A stretch of DNA of 64,000 nt from Rhodanobacter sp. FDAARGOS 1247 (GTDB lineage: Bacteria; Pseudomonadota; Gammaproteobacteria; Xanthomonadales; Rhodanobacteraceae), in NCBI RefSeq assembly GCF_016889805.1, contig NZ_CP069535.1, positions 1 to 64,000 of the forward strand, read 5' to 3'. Position 1 is the first letter of the stretch. The number at the start of each line of letters is the position of its first letter. Under the pieces are notes generated by a model. The model was given only the letters and a program-made list of their open reading frames with translations, was not told where the DNA came from and made no database searches. Both the position numbers and the translations under genes were made by a program. This document shows positions 28,976-44,189 of this stretch, in pieces.

Positions 28976-29398
28976 ATGGCGATGAGCACTGGAGGCAATT
29001 CCGGCGGTCCGATGTCGGAAATCAACGTCACGCCGCTGGTCGACGTGATGCTGGTTCTGCTGATCATCTTCATGATCACCGCACCACTGATGTCGCACTC
29101 CATCACGATCGACCTGCCTACCGCCAATCCAAAGACCAAGGAACCGGAAATGGTGGTTCCGCCCCTGGATCTGGCGGTCAAGCAGGACGGCAGCATGTAC
29201 TTCAATGACCATGCGGTCACGGAAGCCGAGCTGAGGTCGCTTCTGGCGGTGAACGCCCAGAAGTCGCCCCAGCCGGAGCTGCAGATCCGCGCGGACAAGG
29301 GCACCGAGTTCAAGATCGTGAAGAAGATCATCGGCGACACGAAGGATTCCGGCATGGTGCATGTCGCCTTCATGACCACTGACGCGCCGAAGGGGTGA
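28976..29398 (+). CDS. exbD: ExbD biopolymer transport protein, first copy
   Basis: Single-pass membrane protein with the proton-carrying Asp in MSEINVTPLVDVMLVLLIIF. The periplasmic C-terminal domain runs from about residue 50 (IDLPTANPKTKEP) and includes LQIRADKGTEFKIVKKIIGD. A Gly-rich cytoplasmic N-terminus (MAMSTGGNSGGP) precedes. Length 140. Ribosome site GAGGGA before ATG 28976, 12 bases after exbB; the second exbD starts seven bases downstream of its stop. Confidence 0.95.
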   Translation: MAMSTGGNSGGPMSEINVTPLVDVMLVLLIIFMITAPLMSHSITIDLPTANPKTKEPEMVVPPLDLAVKQDGSMYFNDHAVTEAELRSLLAVNAQKSPQPELQIRADKGTEFKIVKKIIGDTKDSGMVHVAFMTTDAPKG

Positions 29399-29508
29399 CC
29401 TGAGATGGCTTTCACTACCAAGACAACAGGTCCGATGTCGGAGATCAACGTCACGCCGCTGGTCGACGTGATGCTGGTCCTGCTGATCATCTTCATGATC
29501 ACGGCGCC
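29006..29508 (+). repeat. 80-bp near-identical direct repeat between exbD1 and exbD2
   Basis: Bases 29006-29085 and 29429-29508 match at 76 of 80 positions, and all four differences are silent. The matching part encodes the shared membrane segment. Downstream the two genes are clearly different. Confidence 0.9.
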
Positions 29509-29809
29509 GGTGCTGGCCCACAAGATCCAGGTCGACCTGCCGCAGCCGAACGTGAACAATCCGCCGCCGACCAATCCGCTCGATCCGATTCATCTGAAGA
29601 TCGATCAGGCCGGCGCGCTGTATTGGAATGACACCCCGGTCGACGAACTCGGCCTGAAAGCCCAGCTGGCAGTGATCGCGCAGCAGAGCAATCAGCCGGA
29701 GATCCAGATCGCGGCAGCCGACGGCGTGGCCTATGAGCACGTGGCCCGCGTGCTGGCGGATGCGAAGAGCTACAACCTGGTCAAGATCGGCTTCACCGAA
29801 GACTTCTGA
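29405..29809 (+). CDS. ExbD biopolymer transport protein, second copy
   Basis: Second ExbD paralogue, 134 residues, membrane segment and proton-relay Asp identical to the first copy over 26 residues. The periplasmic domain is different (VDLPQPNVNNPPPTNPLDPI, IQIAAADGVAYEHVARVLAD), so the pair is diverged outside the membrane. Tandem exbD1-exbD2 after tonB-exbB is known in Xanthomonas, where exbD2 is dispensable for iron uptake but needed in other contexts (established knowledge as I recall it). A strong terminator follows. Confidence 0.95.
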   Translation: MAFTTKTTGPMSEINVTPLVDVMLVLLIIFMITAPVLAHKIQVDLPQPNVNNPPPTNPLDPIHLKIDQAGALYWNDTPVDELGLKAQLAVIAQQSNQPEIQIAAADGVAYEHVARVLADAKSYNLVKIGFTEDF

Positions 29810-29842
29810 TCGGGCTGCCTCGGCAGCATGCAACAGACAAGA

Positions 29843-29867
29843 CCCCCGCCCCGTGCGGGGGTTTTTG
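29843..29867 (+). terminator. Rho-independent terminator of the tonB-exbBD operon
   Basis: CCCCCGC (29843-29849), 5-base loop, GCGGGGG (29855-29861), followed by TTTTTG. A textbook intrinsic terminator 33 bases after the second exbD. Confidence 0.92.
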
Positions 29868-29894
29868 TTGGCGTGACGGTTTGTCGGAACGGTG

Positions 29895-30638
29895 TCAGCG
29901 CAGGATCTGCAGGTAGTTGCGCACGGTGGTGGCAAGTCCCTCGTACAAGGCCTCGCCAATCAGTGCGTGTCCGATGGACACCTCGGCCAGGCCGGGAATC
30001 GCGGCGCGGAAGGTGCCCAGGTTCGCCTGGCTGAGATCGTGCCCAGCGTTCACGGCCAGCCCGGCCTGTTGCGCGCGCCGCGCGGTGTCCGCACAAGCGG
30101 CCAGCACCGTGGCGGGCTCGCCGTCGGCAAAAGCCTGGGCGTAGGGTCCGGTGTAGATCTCGATGCGCTGTACCCCGATCACCGCGGCCAGATCGAAATC
30201 CTGGCTGCCGGCGTCGACGAACAGGCTGACCCGGCAGCCGAGATCGCACAACTCGCCCACCAGCGGACGCAGCTGCGCAATGTCCCGGCGCAGGTCGAAG
30301 CCGTGATCGGAGGTGATCTGGCCATCGCCATCGGGAACCAGGGTCACCTGGGTGGGACGCACTTCGCGGGCCAGTTCGACCAGGCCCGGATAGTCTCCCC
30401 GCGCGCCGGCAAACGGGTTGCCTTCGATGTTGTATTCGACCCGTCCGCGCAGCATCGCGGCGAGCGCCCGCACGTCGTGTGGGCGCACATGGCGCTGATC
30501 GGGCCGGGGATGGACGGTAATGCCGCCGCAGCCCGCGTCGATGCAGGTTTGCGCGGCACGGCAGATGTCCGGTTCGTCGCCGCCGCGCGAATTGCGCAGC
30601 ACCGCGATCTTGTTGAGGTTGACGCTGAGCAGGGTCAT
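29895..30638 (-). CDS. pdxJ: Pyridoxine 5'-phosphate synthase
   Basis: Condenses 1-deoxy-xylulose-5-phosphate with 3-amino-2-oxopropyl phosphate, the last step of de novo vitamin B6 synthesis. Starts [20 protein letters not shown] (ATG 30638). The catalytic region includes [46 protein letters not shown] and [11 protein letters not shown], and ends [18 protein letters not shown]. Length 247, typical. The frame is open upstream of the chosen start but lacks homology. Convergent with exbD2. The 106-bp spacer to the upstream transferase gene holds a hairpin. Confidence 0.96.
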   Translation of the reverse strand: MTLLSVNLNKIAVLRNSRGGDEPDICRAAQTCIDAGCGGITVHPRPDQRHVRPHDVRALAAMLRGRVEYNIEGNPFAGARGDYPGLVELAREVRPTQVTLVPDGDGQITSDHGFDLRRDIAQLRPLVGELCDLGCRVSLFVDAGSQDFDLAAVIGVQRIEIYTGPYAQAFADGEPATVLAACADTARRAQQAGLAVNAGHDLSQANLGTFRAAIPGLAEVSIGHALIGEALYEGLATTVRNYLQILR

Positions 30639-30698
30639 GGCGTTCCGGCAATCCGCTGGGGATGAAAGGCTATCGCAAGGACGATCGGGCGAGGCGGC

Positions 30699-30721
30699 CG
30701 ACGGCCGATACGTGGCCGTCG
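30699..30721 (-). terminator. Hairpin between the PPTase gene and pdxJ
   Basis: CGACGGCC (30699-30706) pairs with GGCCGTCG (30714-30721) across a 7-base loop. No T-run; possible weak terminator for the upstream minus-strand gene. Confidence 0.4.
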
Positions 30722-30744
30722 ATCGACCGGAAACAGTGCACCGA

Positions 30745-31389
30745 TCACTCGCTGCTGGCAAGCGTCCCGAACCGTATCCGGCGCTCGTCCCCCCGCCACG
30801 CCAGTGCCGCGACCAGGCCGGTGTCCAGCTCGAGCCGGCGCAGTTGCCAGGCGTCGACGTCGTCACCTTGAAGGTGTCGCAGGCGCAGCTGTCCGGCATC
30901 GCTGGTGACGCTGAAGCGGTCGAGCCCGAACGCGATGCCGCGTCCCAGCGCCTTCACCACGGCCTCCTTGGCCGTCCACAGTTCCAGAAAGGCCGCGTCG
31001 CGCGCCGCCGCCGGCTGCGCCGCCAGGGCTGCCGCTTCGTCGGCGCTGAAGAAGCGCCGGGCAATCTCCAGACTGCGCTGGCGCGGTCGCGCGCGCTCGA
31101 GGTCGATCCCGGGCGCCACGTTCCGTCCCACCGCTATCAGCGCCTGATCACCGCTGTGCGACCAGTTGAAGCCCAGCGACTGATCGTGGAACGCGCCCAG
31201 CGCGGGACGGCCATGCTCGCCATCCACCAGCGCCACCCGTTCCAGGCTGACATCGAGATAGGCGGCAAGCACCGTGCGCAGCGGCTTCCGTCCCAGCGCC
31301 TGTCGGTAGTGCACTCGCCACACATGAATCTCGTCATCGCGCAGGGCCTCTGCTACGTTGGCAAGCACGAGTTCGGGCGGGGCGATCAT
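30745..31389 (-). CDS. 4'-phosphopantetheinyl transferase (Sfp-type)
   Basis: Transfers 4'-phosphopantetheine from CoA to carrier-protein serines of fatty-acid, polyketide or peptide synthases. Motifs: [15 protein letters not shown], the magnesium-site GIDLERARP, and the C-terminal [18 protein letters not shown] chose ATG 31389 ([20 protein letters not shown]); the frame is open to 31422 and no ribosome site decides between starts. 214 residues, within the family range. No carrier-protein or synthase genes are nearby, so the partner is unknown. Confidence 0.9.
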   Translation of the reverse strand: MIAPPELVLANVAEALRDDEIHVWRVHYRQALGRKPLRTVLAAYLDVSLERVALVDGEHGRPALGAFHDQSLGFNWSHSGDQALIAVGRNVAPGIDLERARPRQRSLEIARRFFSADEAAALAAQPAAARDAAFLELWTAKEAVVKALGRGIAFGLDRFSVTSDAGQLRLRHLQGDDVDAWQLRRLELDTGLVAALAWRGDERRIRFGTLASSE

Positions 31390-31469
31390 CAGGGCATGGT
31401 GCCGTCCGGCCCGCCGGGGCACAAGCGCGGATCGCCCGCTGCGCCGCCCATCTGCCGGGGGAGATTGGC

Positions 31470-34400
31470 TTGATCCAGGGCTGGCTGCTGCTGCTGGTGT
31501 CGCTGCTCTACGTGGGGCTGCTGTTCGTGGTGGCCTACGCGGGCGACCGGCGACCGCTGTATCCGCGTCAGCCGCGCCTGCGCCCGATCGTCTACAGCCT
31601 GGCGCTAGCCGTCTATTGTTCGTCGTGGACGTTCTACGGCGCCGTGGGCACGGCCGCGCGCGACGGCCTGGCCTATCTGCCGATCTATCTGGGCCCGATC
31701 CTGCTGTACGTGTTCGGTTTCGGCCTGCTGCGTCGGCTGGTGCAGGTGGTCAGGCAGCGCAACATCACGTCGATCGCCGACTTCATCGGCGCGCGCTTCG
31801 GCAAGTCGCACGGGCTGGCGGCGCTGGTCGCGGTGATCGCGGTGATCGCGGTGGTGCCGTACATCGCGCTGCAGTTCAAGGCCGTGGCGATGTCGTACGG
31901 CGTGCTGGGCGGCGCGGCATTCGGTGCGATGAAGGCGGGCGGGATCGACAGCGCGATGTGGTGTGCCGTGCTGCTGGCCCTGTTCGCGATCCTGTTCGGC
32001 ACGCGCAGCATCGATGCGACCGAGCACCACCATGGCCTGATGCTGGCGATCGCGCTGGAATCGCTGATCAAGCTGTTCGCCTTCGTGGCGCTGGCGGGCT
32101 ACGCGCTGTGGCGTGGCCCCGGCCTGCTCGGCACCGTGCAGCCGCCGATGGCCCAACTGAGTCACGGACTGAGCCCCGGCTTCATGGCCCAGACGATGCT
32201 GGCCTTCTGCGCGATGTTCTGCCTGCCGCGCCAGTTCCAGATCGGCATGGTCGAATGCGAGGACGCCAGCGATCTCAGCCGCGCGCGCTGGATGGTGCCG
32301 CTGTACCTGGTGATCGTCAGCCTCGCGGTGCTGCCGATCGTGGCGGCCGGCGCGCACATGCCGCTGGTGCGCGACGGCGCGGCTGACGCGTGGGTGCTGA
32401 CCCTGCCGCTGTCGCACGGCGATCGGGGCATGGCCCTGCTGGCCTTCGTGGGCGGATTCTCGGCCGCCACCGGCATGGTGATCGTGGCGGCGGTGGCATT
32501 GTCCACGATGATCAGCAACGACCTGGTGATGCCGGCCCTGCTGCGCATCCGCCGCCTGCGGCTGGAACATCGCAGCGACCTGTCGCAGCTGGTGCTGGGC
32601 GTGCGGCGAATCGCGATCATCCTGCTGGCGGCGATGGCCTACGCGTACTACCGCGTCGCCGCCAATGCGGAGAACCTGGCCGCCACCGGACTGCTGGCAT
32701 TCGCCGCGGTGGCGCAGTTCGCCCCGGCCCTGGTCGCCGCGATGTACTGGCGCGGCGCCAGCCGTCGTGGCGTGGTGGTGGGCCTGGCCGGCGGCTTCAT
32801 CGTATGGGTCTACACCCTGCTGCTGCCGGCGCTGATCCGCTCGGACCAGTGGCTGCAGCACGGTCCGTTCGGCTGGGACTGGCTGCGTCCGCAGGCGCTG
32901 TTCCACCTCAGCGGCTGGGAACCGGTGATGCACGGCACGTTCTGGTCGCTGCTGGTCAACGTCGGCTGCCTGGTGTTCGTCTCGCTGCGCTTCCGGCCCA
33001 GCCTGGAGGAGCGCCTGCACGCGGCGGTGTTCATGGATGCCGATCCGGCCAGTCGCAGCGGCGCGGGCGACTGGCGTGGCCGCGTGGTGGTGGCGGACCT
33101 GCGCACGATCGCCGAACGCATCGTCGGCGAGCGCAGCAGCGCGCGCGCGTTCGAGGAGTACGGCCACCGCCTGGACAAGCCGCTGCTGCCCGGCGCCGCC
33201 GCGGATCGCGCGCTGATCCAGTTCACCGAACGCCTGCTCGCCTCGGCCGTCGGCGCGGCGAATGCGCGGCGCATCCTGATCAGCGCGCTCTCCGGCAGCG
33301 GGCTGGACCTGGCCGAGTCGATGGCGCTGCTGGACGAAGCCTCGCAGGAACTGCGCTTCAACCGCGAGCTGTTGTCCACCACGCTGGAAAACGTGTCGCA
33401 GGGCATCAGCGTGGTCGACGCCAGCATGCGCCTGGTGGCATGGAACCGGCGCTACCTGGAGCTGTTCGACTATCCCGACGGCATGGTCCACGTCGGCGTG
33501 CCGGTGGCCGAGCTGATCCGCTGGAACGCTGAGCTGGGCGAGTGCGGTCCCGGCGAAGTGGACGGCCATGTGGCCAAACGCATCGACTACATGCGCGCCG
33601 GTTCCTCGCACCTGTTCCAGCGCATCCGGCCGGACGGCACGGTGATCGAGATGCACGGCCGTGCATTGCCCGGCGGCGGCTACGTGACCACCTATACCGA
33701 CGTGACCGCCTACAAGAATGCCGAGCAGGCGCTGATGGAAGCCAACGAGACGCTGGAGCTGCGCGTGGAGCAGCGCACCGCCGAACTGTCCGAAGCGCTG
33801 GTGGCCACCGCCCAGGCGCGTCGTGCGGCCGAGGCGGCGAACATTTCCAAGACGCGCTTCCTCGCTGCCGCCAGCCACGACCTGCTGCAGCCGCTGAATG
33901 CCGCGCGACTGTTCACCTCGGCGCTGCGCCAGCATCCGGGGCTGGACAGCGAGGCCGAACAGCTGGCCGAACGCATCGATGCCTCGTTCCGCGCGGCCGA
34001 GGACCTGCTGGACGCACTGCTCGACACCTCGCGCCTGGACACCGGCAGCTATCGTCCCGACGTGTCGGGCTTTGCGCTGGCCGACCTGTTCGATTCGCTG
34101 AAGGCGCAGTTCGCCGTGGTGGCCGAACAGCGCGACCTGCGCCTGCGCGTGGCGCCGACGCGACTGGCCGTGCGCAGCGATCCCCAGCTGTTGCGGCGGA
34201 TCCTGCAGAACTTCCTGTCCAATGCCTTGCGCTACACGCGCCACGGCGGCGTGCTGCTGGGCGCGCGCCGGCTCGGCGACCAGGTGCGCATCGAGGTGTG
34301 GGACACCGGGCCGGGGATTCCGCCGGAGCAGCGGGCGCGGATCTTCGACGAGTTCCAGCGCCTGGAGCAGCCGTCGCCGTGGGGCGAGAAGGGCCTGGGC

Positions 34401-34934
34401 CTGGGCTTGTCGATCTGCGACCGGCTGGCCGGCATCCTCGGCCATCGCCTGGACCTCGACTCACGCGTGCAGCATGGCAGCCGTTTCGCGGTGAGCGTGC
34501 CACGCAATGAAAGCGTGCCGATGCGGCGTCGGCGCGTGGCGCGCAGCGGCCCGGACACGCAGCTGCCGCTGACCGTGCTGTGCCTGGACAACGACGAGTC
34601 GATCCTCGATGGCATGCGCGCGCTGCTCGGGCGCTGGGGCATCGACTGCCGCACCGCGGTCGACGTGGACCAGGCGCGGGCCGAACTGCGGCGTGGCCCG
34701 ATCGACCTGATCCTCGCCGACTACCACCTGGCCAACGATGTCGATGGCCTGCAGGCCCTGCAGCAACTGCGCGACGCGGTGGTGCAGATGCCGCCGGCGG
34801 CGATCATCACCGCCGACGGCAGCAGCGAGCTGAAGCAGCGGGCGCGGGCGCTGGGCTATCCGCTGTTGCACAAGCCGGTGAAGCCGGCGGCCCTGCGCGC
34901 GCTGCTGGCTGCGCCGTTACGCGGCCAGCACTGA
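31470..34934 (+). CDS. Hybrid sensor kinase with symporter-like membrane domain (CrbS-like)
   Basis: Large membrane sensor of 1154 residues. Residues 1 to about 500 form a 12-13-segment sodium:solute-symporter-like domain (e.g. ITSIADFIGARFGKSHGL, AFCAMFCLPRQFQIGMVE). A PAS domain follows at about 632-755 (ENVSQGISVVDASMRLVAWN). The HisKA box is AASHDLLQPLNAARLF (His about 803). The ATPase domain has QNFLSNALRYT and GLGLGLSICDRLAG. A C-terminal receiver has its Asp in LILADYHL (about 1083). TTG 31470 is the start, with GGGGAG upstream. This architecture is that of CbrA/CrbS kinases; CrbS with CrbR controls acs. The LuxR-type regulator next to acs at 41.3-41.9 kb is the likely partner. Confidence 0.9.
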   Translation: MIQGWLLLLVSLLYVGLLFVVAYAGDRRPLYPRQPRLRPIVYSLALAVYCSSWTFYGAVGTAARDGLAYLPIYLGPILLYVFGFGLLRRLVQVVRQRNITSIADFIGARFGKSHGLAALVAVIAVIAVVPYIALQFKAVAMSYGVLGGAAFGAMKAGGIDSAMWCAVLLALFAILFGTRSIDATEHHHGLMLAIALESLIKLFAFVALAGYALWRGPGLLGTVQPPMAQLSHGLSPGFMAQTMLAFCAMFCLPRQFQIGMVECEDASDLSRARWMVPLYLVIVSLAVLPIVAAGAHMPLVRDGAADAWVLTLPLSHGDRGMALLAFVGGFSAATGMVIVAAVALSTMISNDLVMPALLRIRRLRLEHRSDLSQLVLGVRRIAIILLAAMAYAYYRVAANAENLAATGLLAFAAVAQFAPALVAAMYWRGASRRGVVVGLAGGFIVWVYTLLLPALIRSDQWLQHGPFGWDWLRPQALFHLSGWEPVMHGTFWSLLVNVGCLVFVSLRFRPSLEERLHAAVFMDADPASRSGAGDWRGRVVVADLRTIAERIVGERSSARAFEEYGHRLDKPLLPGAAADRALIQFTERLLASAVGAANARRILISALSGSGLDLAESMALLDEASQELRFNRELLSTTLENVSQGISVVDASMRLVAWNRRYLELFDYPDGMVHVGVPVAELIRWNAELGECGPGEVDGHVAKRIDYMRAGSSHLFQRIRPDGTVIEMHGRALPGGGYVTTYTDVTAYKNAEQALMEANETLELRVEQRTAELSEALVATAQARRAAEAANISKTRFLAAASHDLLQPLNAARLFTSALRQHPGLDSEAEQLAERIDASFRAAEDLLDALLDTSRLDTGSYRPDVSGFALADLFDSLKAQFAVVAEQRDLRLRVAPTRLAVRSDPQLLRRILQNFLSNALRYTRHGGVLLGARRLGDQVRIEVWDTGPGIPPEQRARIFDEFQRLEQPSPWGEKGLGLGLSICDRLAGILGHRLDLDSRVQHGSRFAVSVPRNESVPMRRRRVARSGPDTQLPLTVLCLDNDESILDGMRALLGRWGIDCRTAVDVDQARAELRRGPIDLILADYHLANDVDGLQALQQLRDAVVQMPPAAIITADGSSELKQRARALGYPLLHKPVKPAALRALLAAPLRGQH

Positions 34935-34950
34935 GCAGGCTTCAGCCAGC

Positions 34951-36396
34951 TCAGCGCGGCAGCAGCGAACCGCCCATCAGGTACTCGTCGACCGCACGAG
35001 CGCACTGGCGGCCTTCGCGAATCGCCCACACCACCAGCGACTGCCCGCGCCGCATGTCGCCGGCGGCGAACACCTGGTCGACGCTGGTGCGGTAGTCGTC
35101 GGTGCCGGCCCTGGCGTTGCCGCGGGCGTCCTTCTCCACGCCGAACGCGTCCAGCACATGCTGCAGCGGCGAGACGAAACCCATCGCCAGCAGCACCAGC
35201 CCGGCAGGCACCTCGAATTCGCTGCCGGCGATCTCGGTCATCCGGCCGTCCTTCCACTCCAGCCGCACCGCGGTGAGGCTGCGCACGTTGCCCGCGCCGT
35301 CGTCGTTGAAACACTTGGTGGCCACCGCCCAGTCGCGCTGGCAGCCTTCCTCGTGCGAGCTCGAAGTGCGCAGACGGATCGGCCAGTACGGCCACACCAG
35401 CGGCTTGTTCTCCTGCACCGGCGGTTGCGGCAGCAGCTCGAACTGGGTCACCGACGCGGCACCGTGGCGGTTGGAGGTGCCCACGCAATCCGAGCCGGTG
35501 TCGCCGCCGCCGATCACCACCACGTTCTTCGCGGTGGCCAGGATCTGCCGGTCGAGCCGGTCGCCGGCGACCATCTTGTTCTGCTGCGGCAGGAAGTCCA
35601 TCGCGAAATGCACGCCGTTCAGTTCGCGACCGGGCACCGGCAGGTCGCGCGGCGTCTCGGCGCCGCCGGCGATCACCACCGCGTCGAAATCCTGCTTCAG
35701 CTGATCGGGCGTGATCGTCTCGCCGGCTCCTTCCGCGGCGGCATCGCCCACGAAAACGCCGGTGCGGAACTGTACGCCTTCGCCCCGCAGCTGCTCCACG
35801 CGGCGATCGATCAGCATCTTGTCCAGCTTGAAATCGGGGATGCCATAGCGCAGCAGGCCGCCGATGCGATCGTTCTTCTCGAACACCGTCACCGCATGTC
35901 CCGCCCGCGCCAGCTGCTGCGCGGCGGCCAGTCCGGCCGGTCCGGAGCCGACCACCGCGACGCTCCTGCCGCTGGGCCGCGCCGCCGGTTGCGCGGTGAC
36001 CCAGCCTTCTTCCCAGCCCTTGTCGATGATCTTGTGCTCGATCGACTTGATGCCCACCGCCTCGCTGTTGATGTTCAGCGTGCACGCCGATTCGCACGGC
36101 GCCGGACAGATCCGCCCGGTGAACTCGGGGAAGTTGTTGGTCGAGTGCAGCACCTCGAGCGCGCGCCGCCAGTCCTGCTGGTGGACCAGCTCGTTGAAGT
36201 CGGGGATCAGGTTGTTGACGGGGCAGCCGTTGTGGCAGAACGGGATGCCGCAATCCATGCAGCGGGCGGCCTGGGTCGACGCGTCGGCGTCGCCCAGATG
36301 GCGGATGAACTCGCGCCAGTGCTTCTTGCGCTGCGCGGGCGCCTCGCTGGTTTCGCTGAGCCGCGGATAGTCGAGAAAGCCGGTGATCTTGCCCAT
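34951..36396 (-). CDS. gltD: Glutamate synthase (NADPH) small subunit
   Basis: Beta subunit of glutamate synthase, oxidising NADPH through FAD and passing electrons to GltB. The N-terminal iron-sulfur region has [19 protein letters not shown] and [14 protein letters not shown]. The FAD fold is [20 protein letters not shown] and the NADPH fold [17 protein letters not shown]. The C-terminal [21 protein letters not shown] completes the flavin site. Start ATG 36396 ([13 protein letters not shown]) with AGGGGAAG upstream. Length 481. Sixteen bases after gltB, same operon; convergent with the sensor-kinase gene. Confidence 0.97.
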   Translation of the reverse strand: MGKITGFLDYPRLSETSEAPAQRKKHWREFIRHLGDADASTQAARCMDCGIPFCHNGCPVNNLIPDFNELVHQQDWRRALEVLHSTNNFPEFTGRICPAPCESACTLNINSEAVGIKSIEHKIIDKGWEEGWVTAQPAARPSGRSVAVVGSGPAGLAAAQQLARAGHAVTVFEKNDRIGGLLRYGIPDFKLDKMLIDRRVEQLRGEGVQFRTGVFVGDAAAEGAGETITPDQLKQDFDAVVIAGGAETPRDLPVPGRELNGVHFAMDFLPQQNKMVAGDRLDRQILATAKNVVVIGGGDTGSDCVGTSNRHGAASVTQFELLPQPPVQENKPLVWPYWPIRLRTSSSHEEGCQRDWAVATKCFNDDGAGNVRSLTAVRLEWKDGRMTEIAGSEFEVPAGLVLLAMGFVSPLQHVLDAFGVEKDARGNARAGTDDYRTSVDQVFAAGDMRRGQSLVVWAIREGRQCARAVDEYLMGGSLLPR

Positions 36397-36412
36397 CTGT
36401 CTTCCCCTGGCC

Positions 36413-41116
<4,704 letters not shown>

Positions 41117-41148
41117 TGACTCCCCTCCACGGGCATGGCTGCTTATCG

Positions 41149-41176
41149 ACTATAGTGCGATGCAGCAAAAGCGCAA
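41149..41176 (-). promoter_or_regulatory. Candidate gltBD promoter
   Basis: Minus strand TTGCGC (41176-41171), 16-base spacer, TATAGT (41154-41149), about 33 bases before the gltB ATG. Confidence 0.4.
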
Positions 41177-41264
41177 GGGATTTTTCGCAATTGGACGTCT
41201 ATAGGGATGGACGGCTATTCGCCTGGCCGTCTGAACCAACGGGCGGAGACCGTCTGCGACCGGC

Positions 41265-41936
41265 TCAGTCTTCTTCGGGCGGCAGCACCGGCATCGCTTC
41301 CTGGTCCACCGCCAGCTGGCTGGCGGCCAGCGCGACCTGGGTGCGGTTGCTGACCCCGAGCTTGCGCATGATCGCGGTCATGTGCGCCTTCACGGTCGCC
41401 TCGGAAACGCCGAGCTCCCAGGCGATCTGCTTGTTCAGCAGGCCCTCGGCGATCATCGTCATCACCCGGAACTGCTGCGGCGTCAGCGTGGCGATCTGGG
41501 CGGCGGCGGCGGCTTCGTCGGGTCGCAGTTCGTCGGAACCGCCCAGCAGGGCGTGCGGCAGCCAGACGTCGCCATCAAGCACGGCGCGGATCGCCGCCAC
41601 GATGTCCTCGCCCGCGGTGGACTTGGGCACATAGGCCGACGCACCGTGGGCCAGCGCGCGCCGCGCCACCTGGGCCTCTTCATGGCCGGACACCACCATG
41701 ATCGGCAGTCCCGGATACTGCCCGCGGATATGCGCCAGCGCCGAATAGCCCCGCGCGCCGGGCATGTGCAGGTCGAGCAGCAGCAGCTCGGCGTCGGGGA
41801 ATTGCTCGATCAGCCCGAGCAGCGCATGCACGCTGTCCGCACTGTGCACCCGCGCCTGCGGCACGGCCGCCAGCACCGCGCGCTGCAACGCGTCGCGGAA
41901 CAGCGGATGGTCGTCGGCGATCAGGATGTCGGGCAT
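41265..41936 (-). CDS. LuxR/NarL-family response regulator (CrbR-like)
   Basis: Two-component response regulator of 223 residues. The receiver starts MPDILIADDHPLFRDALQRA (acidic pocket DD), has the phospho-acceptor Asp in LLLLDLHMPGARG, Thr/Ser in VVSGHE and Lys in AYVPKS. The C-terminal LuxR helix-turn-helix reads LTPQQFRVMTMIAEGLLNKQ followed by SEATVKAHMTAIMRKLGVSNRT. I chose ATG 41936; the open frame upstream runs into the repeat spacer. It lies directly downstream of acs on the same strand, as expected of CrbR/ErdR-type regulators of acetate use. The kinase at 31.5-34.9 kb is the probable partner. Confidence 0.92.
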   Translation of the reverse strand: MPDILIADDHPLFRDALQRAVLAAVPQARVHSADSVHALLGLIEQFPDAELLLLDLHMPGARGYSALAHIRGQYPGLPIMVVSGHEEAQVARRALAHGASAYVPKSTAGEDIVAAIRAVLDGDVWLPHALLGGSDELRPDEAAAAAQIATLTPQQFRVMTMIAEGLLNKQIAWELGVSEATVKAHMTAIMRKLGVSNRTQVALAASQLAVDQEAMPVLPPEED

Positions 41937-41941
41937 AAGGC

Positions 41942-42030
41942 GAGTAGTGAGAGGTGAGGAGTGAGAAACGAGAGAGAACGTCGAGCTGGCCGGCCTTCTC
42001 TCACTTCTCACTTCTCTTCACTCACTCCTG
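41942..42030. repeat. Purine/pyrimidine-rich imperfect inverted repeat between acs and the regulator gene
   Basis: A GA-rich arm made of GTGAG/GAGAA units (41942-41979) is followed by a CT-rich arm of matching CTCAC/TTCTC units (41994-42030). They can fold into an imperfect long hairpin on either strand. The composition is unlike neighbouring DNA. Confidence 0.7.
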
Positions 42031-42032
42031 CT

Positions 42033-43973
<1,941 letters not shown>

Positions 43974-44054
43974 GGCTGGCTCCTGCTGGCGGCGTCACCA
44001 GTGGCGACGGGATTCGCGCGCCTGGCGTCAGCGCCCGGCGCAGCACGGACTTCG

Positions 44055-44121
44055 AGTGTAGCCCGATCAAGCCGGGGCCTGCGGCGCCGGGCGCGCTCGA
44101 CTTTGGTCGAACTTCGACCAA
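44055..44121. promoter_or_regulatory. acs/porin divergent control region with perfect 19-bp palindrome
   Basis: TTGGTCGAA-C-TTCGACCAA at 44103-44121 is a perfect inverted repeat in the 216-bp spacer between acs and the porin gene. On the acs side TACACT (44060-44055, minus strand) is a candidate -10, which would place the palindrome near -64, a position suited to activation. The bound protein is not known; the CrbR-like regulator is the obvious candidate. Confidence 0.6.
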
Positions 44122-44189
44122 TGGCGAATAGTCGCGCGCGCTGCAGCATGGCCATGCTCGGCCTGTCATCGACCTGGGGAGACGCACGC

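Noticed and set aside
31470..32970. The symporter-like domain of the kinase as a separate sodium:solute transporter
   Set aside because: The frame continues without a stop into PAS and kinase domains, the known CrbS/CbrA architecture.
31605..34445. Long minus-strand open frame opposite the sensor kinase
   Set aside because: Antisense to an intact kinase with PAS, HisKA, ATPase and receiver motifs; the antisense product is low-complexity.
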